Origin: Bacteroidales bacterium
GTDB lineage: Bacteria; Bacteroidota; Bacteroidia; Bacteroidales; SMBSF39
Reading direction: 5' to 3'
NCBI GenBank assembly: GCA_021107685.1
Contig: JAIOSH010000545.1
Location: 1-6,110, forward strand
DNA: 6,110 nt
The position numbers and the translations under genes were made by a program. The notes below the pieces were generated by a model that saw only the letters and a list, made by a program, of their open reading frames with translations, did not search any database and was not told the DNA's origin. Below are positions 1 to 6,098 of the stretch, in pieces; positions within the stretch are counted from its first letter, which is position 1, and the number at the start of each line of letters is the position of its first letter.

Positions 1-17
1 ACCAAAATATTTCCCCA

Positions 18-52
18 GCACATCAAAATATTATTTAGCCAATATTATGTGT
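18..52. repeat. Imperfect inverted repeat (possible hairpin)
   Basis: CACAT (19-23) pairs with ATGTG (47-51), and AATATT (27-32) pairs with AATATT (41-46). Together they give an 11-bp stem with a 3-nt bulge (24-26) and an 8-nt loop (33-40). No T-run follows on either strand, so it is not a classical intrinsic terminator. The stem is mostly A:T and could be a chance structure. Confidence 0.25.
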
Positions 53-70
53 CAAAATCAATCATCATTT

Positions 71-79
71 CTCTGCGTT
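71..79 (-). repeat. AACGCAGAG motif, copy 1 (minus orientation)
   Basis: CTCTGCGTT here is the reverse complement of AACGCAGAG at 3998-4006. A 9-mer with five G/C bases occurring twice in intergenic DNA of so AT-rich a sequence is noticeable. From memory, ACGCAGAG-type words recur in intergenic repeats of Bacteroidota and other environmental genomes. Two copies alone do not prove a repeat family. Confidence 0.25.
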
Positions 80-255
80 TAGAATATTTGCTTGCAGCCT
101 TGTGCTACTGATATGTTATTTACAATGGTACTACTGGGAATTTAGTGGAACATTAACAAATGCTAAAATGCTATAATAAAATAATTCACAAAACAAATAA
201 ATCTAATATGTAATATTCAGTTCTTTTATTATCAAAGATTTAATTATTATGAAAT

Positions 256-274
256 ATTTAAGCATTTAAGCATT
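256..274. repeat. Short tandem repeat, ATTTAAGC x 2.4
   Basis: Two perfect copies of ATTTAAGC (256-263 and 264-271) are followed by ATT. The repeat lies in the AT-rich DNA about 160 nt before ispH. It is too short to assign a function. It could be a protein-binding site or simple slippage. Confidence 0.4.
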
Positions 275-375
275 GTTGCATTATATCATTATAAATAAAT
301 TTATTAGTAGAACCATAAAATTTAATTTACCACAAAATTGCAGTAGAATCTTTACAATTAACATAAAATATTTAC

Positions 376-407
376 TTTCTGAATTCCAAAAAATTTTACT
401 ACTTTTA
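376..407 (+). promoter_or_regulatory. Possible ispH promoter (weak Bacteroidota-type)
   Basis: TACTTTTA (400-407) matches the Bacteroidota -7 box TAnnTTTG except for the last base. TTTC (376-379), 20 nt upstream, matches three of four bases of the -33 TTTG box. Transcription would start near 413, giving a leader of about 20 nt with no Shine-Dalgarno sequence, as is common in this phylum. In DNA this AT-rich such a match is easily accidental. Confidence 0.22.
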
Positions 408-432
408 CATAATAATTCTCAATAATTTTTTT

Positions 433-1311
433 ATGAAAATTACTATTGATCCTGATTCGGGCTTTTGTTTCGGAGTAGTACGTGCTGTAGATATTGCAGA
501 AAAGGAATTGGATTCTGATGGATTTTTGTATTGTCTTGGTGATATAGTACACAATGGCTTGGAATTAAACCGCCTGCAAAAAAAAGGATTAGAAGTTATT
601 GAGCATAATGATCTGAAAAGATTAAAAAATTGCAAAGTTTTAATAAGAGCACATGGAGAACCACCTGCAACTTATAAAATTGCGTTACAAAATAATATTG
701 AATTGATTGATGCTTCCTGCCCTGTTGTATTGAAATTGCAGAAAACAATCAGTATAGCTTTTGAGGAAATGAAAGAAAAAGATGGACAAATAATTATTTA
801 TGGCAGGGAAGGACATCCCGAAGTCAATGGTCTTGTCGGGCAAACAAATAATAAAGCAATTGTTATAAATAGTCATCAAGACCTTGAAAAGATAAATTAT
901 TTAAAACCTATCCGTATGTTTTCTCAAACAACAAAAAGCACGGAAGAATATCAGGATATGATAAATAATATTAAGGATAGACTTCATGAAATAGAATCAG
1001 ATTCAAATGCCACAAACGATTTTATATCTTATAATACTATTTGTAGTAAAGTTTCAAGAAGAGTTCCACATCTAAGAAAATTTGCAAAACAGCACGATAT
1101 TATCATTTTTGTAAGTGGTAAAAAAAGTTCCAATGGTATGTTTTTATATAGCATTTGTAAATCGGTCAATCAAAATACATATCTTGTTTCGGAAATATCT
1201 GACCTTAAAAAGCAATGGTTTAAAAAAAATAAAAGTATCGGGATTAGCGGAGCAACCTCAACTCCAATGTGGCTGATGGAAAAAGTGAAAAATGTTATAA
1301 AAAATTTTTAG
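433..1311 (+). CDS. ispH: 4-hydroxy-3-methylbut-2-enyl diphosphate reductase (IspH/LytB)
   Basis: This cytosolic [4Fe-4S] enzyme performs the last step of the MEP pathway. It reduces HMBPP to isopentenyl and dimethylallyl diphosphate, the precursors of quinones and undecaprenyl lipid carriers. The 292-residue length is normal. The three cluster cysteines are C12 (GFCFGV), C96 (DASCPVV) and C204 (NTICSKV). Substrate-pocket residues are H40 (DIVHN), H74 (RAHGEPP), H128 and the proton-relay glutamate E130 (GHPE), T166-T167 (SQTTKS), S232-S233-N234 (KKSSN) and S276 (GATSTP). The start is firm because MKITIDPDSGFCFGV is the family's usual N-terminus. The RAHGEPP and SGKKSSNG wording is typical of Bacteroidota IspH. 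recF begins 3 nt after the stop, so the two are probably co-transcribed. The protein looks intact and functional. Confidence 0.97.
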   Translation: MKITIDPDSGFCFGVVRAVDIAEKELDSDGFLYCLGDIVHNGLELNRLQKKGLEVIEHNDLKRLKNCKVLIRAHGEPPATYKIALQNNIELIDASCPVVLKLQKTISIAFEEMKEKDGQIIIYGREGHPEVNGLVGQTNNKAIVINSHQDLEKINYLKPIRMFSQTTKSTEEYQDMINNIKDRLHEIESDSNATNDFISYNTICSKVSRRVPHLRKFAKQHDIIIFVSGKKSSNGMFLYSICKSVNQNTYLVSEISDLKKQWFKKNKSIGISGATSTPMWLMEKVKNVIKNF

Positions 1312-1314
1312 ATT

Positions 1315-2439
1315 ATGTTTCTTCAAAAATTATCATTAATAAATTTTAAAAATTATAAAGAAGCGGAATTATCATTTTCTGAAAAGATAAATTGCTTCAT
1401 TGGTGATAATGGTACGGGTAAAACAAATTTATTAGATGCAATATATTATTTGTCATTTTGCAAAAGTTATTTTAATCCTGTTGATTATCAAAATATATTA
1501 CATAATGAATCATTTTTTGCAATTCATGGGAAATATTTAAAAAATGGAAATAATTCAGATACTGTCAGTTGTATCCAGAAAAGAAATCATCATAAGCAAT
1601 TTAAATTAAATAAAAAAGAATATGACCGTTTGGCTGATCATATCGGGCTTTTCCCTTTAATAATGATTTCTCCATATGACAGGGATTTAATTAATGACGG
1701 TAGTGAGATCCGAAGGAAATATATTAATAGTGTTATTTCACAATTTGATAAATTTTATCTTAATGACCTGATTAATTATAATAAAGCACTTTTTCAAAGA
1801 AATACATTATTAAAACATTTTGCCGAAAAGAATTATTTTGATAGTTCAGCACTGGAAATATGGGATAAACAGATGATAAAGCTTGGTGAAAGAATTTATA
1901 CAAAACGAAAAGAATTTTTAATAGAATTTGCACCATTGTTTCAGCATTATTTTGAATTTATCTCTTTAAAAAAAGAAACAGTAAGTATTACTTATGAATC
2001 GCAGTTAAATAAAAGGAAATTTGAACAATTGCTGAGTATAGCTCTCGAAAAAGACAGGAATCTAAGATATTCAACTGTTGGGATTCATAAAGATGATCTT
2101 ATTTTAAATATTGGTGGTTATCCAATAAAAAAATTCGGTTCGCAGGGTCAACAGAAATCTTTTGTAATTGCTATTAAATTTGCTCAATTTGATTATACAA
2201 GAAATATTAAGGGTTTTAAACCGGTTCTTTTACTTGATGATATTTTTGATAAGTTAGATATCTTAAGAGTAAAACAAATAATTAAGCTTGTAAGTGAAAA
2301 TAACTTCGGACAGGTTTTTATTACAGATACACAAAAAGAGCGTATTGAAAAAGTTTTTAAAACCATAAATATTGACCATAGAATTTTTGAAATTAAATCA
2401 GGCCAGGCATTTGAATTAAAAAACAATGAACTATTCTAA
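1315..2439 (+). CDS. recF: DNA replication and repair protein RecF
   Basis: RecF is an SMC/ABC-like ATPase that binds gapped DNA and, with RecO and RecR, helps load RecA at single-strand gaps and stalled forks. The 374-residue length is standard. The N-terminus MFLQKLSLINFKNY is the family hallmark and fixes the start. Walker A is G30-DNGTGKT-N38. The ABC signature is S276-QGQQK-281. Walker B with the D-loop is VLLLDDIFDKLD (304-315), with acidic residues D308 and D309. ISPYDRDLINDGSEIRRKYIN (118-138) is the conserved central RecF region, and GIHKDDL (256-262) precedes the signature. It starts 3 nt after ispH and overlaps the DUF721 gene by 14 nt (2426-2439), which suggests an operon with translational coupling. 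No frameshift or missing ATPase residue was seen. recO and recR are not in the window. Confidence 0.97.
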   Translation: MFLQKLSLINFKNYKEAELSFSEKINCFIGDNGTGKTNLLDAIYYLSFCKSYFNPVDYQNILHNESFFAIHGKYLKNGNNSDTVSCIQKRNHHKQFKLNKKEYDRLADHIGLFPLIMISPYDRDLINDGSEIRRKYINSVISQFDKFYLNDLINYNKALFQRNTLLKHFAEKNYFDSSALEIWDKQMIKLGERIYTKRKEFLIEFAPLFQHYFEFISLKKETVSITYESQLNKRKFEQLLSIALEKDRNLRYSTVGIHKDDLILNIGGYPIKKFGSQGQQKSFVIAIKFAQFDYTRNIKGFKPVLLLDDIFDKLDILRVKQIIKLVSENNFGQVFITDTQKERIEKVFKTINIDHRIFEIKSGQAFELKNNELF

Positions 2440-2716
2440 CGAACTAAGTCTTAAAGAAGCTATAAAAGAATTGCTTAATGATTATAAGCTTAATAATAAG
2501 CTGAATGAGGTACGTTTGATAAATTCATGGGAAAAAGTTGTTGGCAAATTAATATCAAAGCATACTAATAAACTGTATATTAGGAGAAAAGTATTATTTA
2601 TTGAGCTTGATTCTGCTGCTTTAAAGAATGAATTGAGCTATGCAAAGCAAAAAATAATCAATGCTTTAAATAAAGAAGTTAATGAGGATGTAATAGAGGA
2701 AATAGTTTTTAGATAA
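2426..2716 (+). CDS. DUF721 / DciA-like protein (candidate helicase-loading partner)
   Basis: This 96-residue protein has the DUF721 layout: an N-terminal helix (about 6-20, LSLKEAIKELLNDY), the conserved tryptophan and glycine in INSWEKVVGKLISKHTN (W35, G40), the strands LYIRRKVLFIELDS (50-63), then the helix AALKNELSYAKQKIINALN and a short end. In bacteria without DnaC or DnaI, the DUF721 protein DciA interacts with the DnaB helicase and helps load it. That role is known for a few proteobacterial members and is only inferred here. The protein consists of the domain alone and lacks the long C-terminal tail of proteobacterial DciA. Its ATG lies inside the end of recF (14-nt overlap), and no other start is available. 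Adjacency to recF supports a DNA-metabolism role. The family call is firm and the function is tentative. Confidence 0.85.
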   Translation: MNYSNELSLKEAIKELLNDYKLNNKLNEVRLINSWEKVVGKLISKHTNKLYIRRKVLFIELDSAALKNELSYAKQKIINALNKEVNEDVIEEIVFR

Positions 2717-2719
2717 TAT

Positions 2720-3805
2720 TTATTGCATTCTATATACTAATGCATTTACATTCATTCCTGCTCCAACTGAAGCAAAGACAAAATTATCCCCTTTATCTAA
2801 TTTATGGTTTTTTAATTCTCCTTTTATTAACAAATCATATAATATTGGTAATGTAGCTACTGAGTTATTCCCAATCTTATAAATAGTCATCGGCATAATA
2901 TTCTCAGGAATTTTTTTTATGTTAAATAATTTAAATAAATTGTTTAGCATTACATAATCCATTTTAGCATTTGCCTGGTGAAGAAGAACTTTTTTAATAT
3001 TTTCAAGAAATAATCCTGCTTTTTCAATACAGTCTTTAGCAACTTGCGGAACTGTTTTAATTGCATACTCATATAATCTTCTGCCATTCATTTTAATAAA
3101 GATATTATTATTCTCGAATTTTGGATTATATGATTTATCCATTCTGAGTAAATATGCGTGGTTCATTGTATCAGACCTTGTTATATGTGATAAAACACCA
3201 ACAGGCTTATCACTTTTTATTGCTTCAATAATAACTGCACCTGCACCATCAGAATATAACATAGTGTCTCTATCATGCGGATCGGATATTCTTGATAATG
3301 TTTCTGCTCCAATTACCAGAATTTTTTTTGCATCGCCGGATTTAATAAAATAATCTGCTTGTATTATACCTTGAAGCCAGCCCGGACATCCAAAAGGTAA
3401 ATCATAAGCAACTGTATAAGGATTTTCAATACCTAATTTATATTTTATCCTGGAAGCAATGCTTGGTACAAAATCTATTTTAATATTTGATTTCTTAATG
3501 TCGCCAAAATTATGAGCTACAATAATATAATCTAAATCTTCTTTATTAATTTTTGAAGAATCTATTGCATTTTGTGCCGCAAAAAAACCAATATCAGATG
3601 TTACTAACTTATCATTAACATACCTTCTTTCTTCTATTTCAGTTATTTGTTTAAATTTATCGACAATTACTTCATTTGGCATGTCAAATTTTTCTCCTGT
3701 TGAATCATAAAATTCATTATCTAAAAAATTTGCATTCTTTACTACCTTTGTAGGAATATATCGTCCTGTTCCAGTTATAATTGAATAAATAGAAGAATTT
3801 TCCAT
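2720..3805 (-). CDS. Ketoacyl-ACP synthase III family protein (FabH-like paralogue)
   Basis: This is a thiolase-fold condensing enzyme. KAS III proteins usually load an acyl group from acyl-CoA onto a cysteine and condense it with malonyl-ACP. The catalytic triad is complete: C140 in DLPFGCPGWLQG, H276 in LLHQANAKMD and N313 in IGNNSVATLP. SDGAGAVII (185-193) and the C-terminal ASVGAGMN are also family features. At 361 residues it is longer than E. coli FabH (317). Part of the excess is an insertion near 31-50 (NEFYDSTGEKFDMPNEVIVD). FGCPGW replaces the usual ACAGF around the cysteine. This resembles a Bacteroidota KAS III subgroup distinct from the FabH of primary fatty acid synthesis, so its substrate and pathway are unknown. 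No fabD, acpP or other lipid genes adjoin it. It appears monocistronic, reads towards the DUF721 gene, and diverges from coaX across a 235-nt control region. Confidence 0.9.
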   Translation of the reverse strand: MENSSIYSIITGTGRYIPTKVVKNANFLDNEFYDSTGEKFDMPNEVIVDKFKQITEIEERRYVNDKLVTSDIGFFAAQNAIDSSKINKEDLDYIIVAHNFGDIKKSNIKIDFVPSIASRIKYKLGIENPYTVAYDLPFGCPGWLQGIIQADYFIKSGDAKKILVIGAETLSRISDPHDRDTMLYSDGAGAVIIEAIKSDKPVGVLSHITRSDTMNHAYLLRMDKSYNPKFENNNIFIKMNGRRLYEYAIKTVPQVAKDCIEKAGLFLENIKKVLLHQANAKMDYVMLNNLFKLFNIKKIPENIMPMTIYKIGNNSVATLPILYDLLIKGELKNHKLDKGDNFVFASVGAGMNVNALVYRMQ

Positions 3806-3831
3806 ACGTGTTATTTATTAATACTAAAATG

Positions 3832-3839
3832 CAAAGATA
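3832..3839 (-). promoter_or_regulatory. -7 promoter box for the KAS III gene
   Basis: On the minus strand this reads TATCTTTG, an exact match to the Bacteroidota -7 consensus TAnnTTTG. It lies 26 nt before the ATG at 3805, so transcription would start near 3826 with a leader of about 20 nt. I see no good -33 TTTG at the expected 19-21 nt spacing; that region is plain A/T. The leader has no Shine-Dalgarno sequence. Confidence 0.55.
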
Positions 3840-3918
3840 GTTTTTTTTATAATTATCTAATTTATTAATTTAATTTCTAACCCGAAATAAATCTAAAATC
3901 CGTAAATTAAATAAAATA

Positions 3919-3950
3919 TCTGAATTTTTCGTTCTTTTTTTTTATTTTTG
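3919..3950 (+). promoter_or_regulatory. Promoter for coaX and the following gene
   Basis: TATTTTTG (3943-3950) matches the -7 box TAnnTTTG exactly. TCTG (3919-3922) sits 20 nt upstream and matches three of four bases of the -33 TTTG box at the right spacing. The start site would be near 3957, giving a leader of about 85 nt before the coaX ATG. A T-rich tract (3934-3949) overlaps the -7 box. The match is good by Bacteroidota rules, but chance hits are possible in such AT-rich DNA. Confidence 0.5.
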
Positions 3951-3997
3951 TATCACACACTTTTTAAAATTATATCCGGTCATTTTTCATTATAATT

Positions 3998-4006
3998 AAC
4001 GCAGAG
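3998..4006 (+). repeat. AACGCAGAG motif, copy 2, in the coaX leader
   Basis: This is the inverted partner of the word at 71-79. It lies inside the predicted 5' untranslated region of coaX, about 35 nt before the ATG, and stands out as a G/C-containing word in A/T sequence. No partner that would form a local hairpin was found. It could be a repeat remnant, a binding site or chance. Confidence 0.25.
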
Positions 4007-4040
4007 TAAAAAACACAATAAATAATCAATATTTTACAAG

Positions 4041-4790
4041 ATGAAAATAGTTATAGACTTTGGTAATACATTAAAAAAAATTGCTCTTTTTAAAGAAAAA
4101 AAAATTGTTGATATAAAATCTTTTAAACAAATAAATTTAAAACAACTTAAAAGTGTTATTGAAGAATTTGAAACCTCATTGGTGTCTGAAGATAAAATTG
4201 ATGCTGCAATTATTTCATCTGTAATTAATTATCCTGTATCTTTTAAGAAATATTTAAAAAGTAAATTTAAATTTACAGAACTTTCCGATAAAACACCTGT
4301 CCCTATAATTAATAAATATAAAACACCCGAAACACTTGGTAAAGATAGACTTGCTGCTGTTGTAGCTGCCAATGACTATTTTCCCGACGAAAATATATTA
4401 GTAATTGATGCAGGCACATGCATTACTTATGATTTTATAAATTCCCAAAATGAATATATTGGAGGTGGCATATCTCCGGGTATATCAATTAGATTACAAT
4501 CGTTGCATAATTTTACTGATAATCTACCGTTACTGAAAAGTAAGGATAATGTTCAATTAATCGGTAAAACAACTGAAGAATCTATATTGTCAGGTGTGTT
4601 AAATGGGGTTTTGGCTGAAATTCAAGGTGTTATTGAACTTTATAAAAAGGAATTTTTTCCTGTAAGAATAATTTTTAGCGGGGGTGATATTAATTATTTT
4701 GTTAGAAAATTAAAAAATGACATCTTTGCAATTCCAAATATTGTTTTAAATGGTTTAAATGTAATTTTAGATTATAATGTTAAATATTAG
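4041..4790 (+). CDS. coaX: Type III pantothenate kinase (CoaX)
   Basis: CoaX catalyses the first step of coenzyme A synthesis in the cytosol, ATP-dependent phosphorylation of pantothenate to 4'-phosphopantothenate. It is an ASKHA-fold enzyme. Family members need a monovalent cation and are not feedback-inhibited by CoA. The 249-residue length is normal. Motifs in order are the phosphate loop D6-FGNT-10 at the N-terminus, the pantothenate-site G100-KDR-103 (GxDR), D123-AGT-126 (DxGT) and GGGISPG (141-147), followed by GKTTEESILSG (175-185). The start is fixed because MKIVIDFGNT places the catalytic aspartate at residue 6. Codons are strongly A/T-biased like those of the neighbours, with no sign of transfer. 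It is the first gene of the downstream block, with its own likely promoter and a long leader. The next gene starts inside its last 14 nt, which suggests translational coupling. Confidence 0.95.
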   Translation: MKIVIDFGNTLKKIALFKEKKIVDIKSFKQINLKQLKSVIEEFETSLVSEDKIDAAIISSVINYPVSFKKYLKSKFKFTELSDKTPVPIINKYKTPETLGKDRLAAVVAANDYFPDENILVIDAGTCITYDFINSQNEYIGGGISPGISIRLQSLHNFTDNLPLLKSKDNVQLIGKTTEESILSGVLNGVLAEIQGVIELYKKEFFPVRIIFSGGDINYFVRKLKNDIFAIPNIVLNGLNVILDYNVKY

Positions 4791-6066
4791 AATAAATTAC
4801 CTGTTATTATCATTGTTGTTGTATTTTATCAGCAGTTTTACTGATCTTTCGGGCCAAATAATTATAAATTCGCCATATTCGTATTATGGAATTGGTTCAA
4901 TTAGAAATAATAACAATACAAGTATTATGTCAATGGGTGGAATAAGTTATGCTTTAAGAAGCCCTAATATTATTAATGTTTCTAACCCTGCTTCATATAC
5001 TGCTTTTGATTCAACATCCTTTATTTTTGAGGGAGGCATATTTAGCAAATATGTTAATCTTAAAACTTCATATATGAGTCAGGATGCGAATTATACTTCA
5101 TTAAGTTATTTATTATTTGGTTTTCCTGTTGTTAAATGGTGGAGAACCAGTTTTGGTGTATTACCTTTTAGTAATGTAGGATATAATGTTTTTGATGAAC
5201 AAGAAATGGATAATATTGGAAATGTCGGGTATTTATATGAAGGGGCAGGAGGAATTAATAATGTTTATTGGGGGAATGCTTTTAAAATAACAAAAAATTT
5301 ATCTTTTGGATTTAATATTGCTTATTTATTCGGTACAATAGATAATTCAATTAGAGTTACTTATCCTGATTCCATATATTTTTTCAATACAAAAACAGAA
5401 ACATCCATTACAAGCAATGATATATATTTAAATTATGGGATACAGTATTATAAGGAATTAAAAAATGATATTTCATTTTGTACAGGACTTGATTTTAGTT
5501 ATTCAACTAATATCAGTGCTAAAAAAGACTATTTGGTAAATTCATTTCTGGGAACATACAGTAATATTGATATAATAAAAGATACTATTGTATATGAATC
5601 AGGAGTAAAAGGAGAAATTGTTTTGCCAACAAGTATAGGATTTGGAGTAATATTTTCGAAAACAAATAAATGGTTAGTAGGTGCTGATTATAACTGGCAA
5701 AACTGGAAAGAGTTTTCAATATTCGAAAAAAAAGATTCGCTGAATAACAGTATGCGGATTTCATTAGGCGGACAGTTTACACCCGATATTAACAGTATTT
5801 CATCATATTGGGAAAAAGTTAATTACCGTTTAGGTTTAAGATACAATCAAACATATCTTAACCTTAGAGATACCCGGCTTAATGAATTTGGCGTAAGTTT
5901 TGGTTTTGGTTTACCTTTAAAAAGAACAAAATCAACTTTGAATTTTGGCTTTGAATTTGGATATAAAGGAACAACAGATAATTATTTAATAAAGGAAAAT
6001 TTTATAAATATGTCATTTGGAGTTTCAATTTATGAATGGTGGTTCATAAAAAGAAGATATAAATAA
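4777..6066 (+). CDS. Uncharacterised outer-membrane beta-barrel protein (NSPYS family)
   Basis: This is a 429-residue exported protein. Residues 1-26 form a signal peptide: R5, a hydrophobic core (8-20) and a likely cleavage near LSG|Q. The mature N-terminus holds NSPYSYYGIG (31-40), then an MGG (53-55) and NPASYTAFDS (70-79). That order recurs in a Bacteroidota family of uncharacterised outer-membrane proteins and loosely recalls FadL-like porins. The rest alternates polar and aromatic or glycine residues in the manner of beta strands, for example WLVGADYNWQNW (299-310), YRLGLRYN (350-357) and FGVSFGFGLPL (371-381). The end, FGVSIYEWWFIKRRYK, is like the C-termini of Bacteroidota barrels. 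The start at 4777 is needed for the signal peptide, as the next Met is residue 51. It overlaps coaX by 14 nt. From memory, coaX is often followed by such a gene and then by envelope genes such as lptC, which here would lie outside the window. Cargo or role is unknown. Confidence 0.8.
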   Translation: MLNIRINYLLLSLLLYFISSFTDLSGQIIINSPYSYYGIGSIRNNNNTSIMSMGGISYALRSPNIINVSNPASYTAFDSTSFIFEGGIFSKYVNLKTSYMSQDANYTSLSYLLFGFPVVKWWRTSFGVLPFSNVGYNVFDEQEMDNIGNVGYLYEGAGGINNVYWGNAFKITKNLSFGFNIAYLFGTIDNSIRVTYPDSIYFFNTKTETSITSNDIYLNYGIQYYKELKNDISFCTGLDFSYSTNISAKKDYLVNSFLGTYSNIDIIKDTIVYESGVKGEIVLPTSIGFGVIFSKTNKWLVGADYNWQNWKEFSIFEKKDSLNNSMRISLGGQFTPDINSISSYWEKVNYRLGLRYNQTYLNLRDTRLNEFGVSFGFGLPLKRTKSTLNFGFEFGYKGTTDNYLIKENFINMSFGVSIYEWWFIKRRYK

Positions 6067-6098
6067 TTTGTAACTAATCAGTACTTAGAGTGAACTAT

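Larger units (their letters stand above)
1..432. other. AT-rich non-coding stretch upstream of ispH
   Basis: I see no supportable gene here. The first ~150 bases look visibly richer in G and C than the rest, and two plus-strand frames stay open from the window edge (to a TGA at 109-111 and to a TAG at about 78). Either could be the tail of a gene outside the window, but neither resembles a known C-terminus. Bases ~180-432 are extremely AT-rich with stops in all frames. No tRNA-like or rRNA-like sequence was seen. The stretch probably holds the end of an upstream unit plus the ispH control region. Confidence 0.5.

Noticed and set aside
1..23. Minus-strand ATG at 23 reading off the left edge (MCWGNIL).
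   Set aside because: Only seven codons are visible and there is no good promoter or ribosome site, so a divergent gene cannot be supported.
18..52. The inverted repeat as an intrinsic terminator of an upstream gene.
   Set aside because: The stem is mostly A:T with a bulge, and no T-tract follows on either strand.
1..111. Open plus-strand frame from the window edge to a TGA at 109-111, and a second open frame ending near 78.
   Set aside because: At 36 and about 26 codons these are short enough to occur by chance, and neither peptide resembles a known protein end. A truncated upstream gene cannot be excluded.
358..635. Minus-strand open frames of 64 and 76 codons covering the ispH start region.
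   Set aside because: They lie antisense to, or just before, a clear IspH gene and have low-complexity, family-less translations, so they are shadow frames.
685..879. Minus-strand 64-codon open frame inside ispH.
   Set aside because: It is fully antisense to conserved IspH sequence and is rich in Phe, Ile and Asn, as expected of AT-rich shadow translation.
2193..2426. Minus-strand 77-codon open frame inside the end of recF.
   Set aside because: It is antisense to the conserved RecF Walker B region and has no recognisable domain.
3931..3950. The T-tract before coaX as a terminator.
   Set aside because: No G/C-containing stem precedes it, and it overlaps a good -7 promoter box, so the promoter reading fits better.
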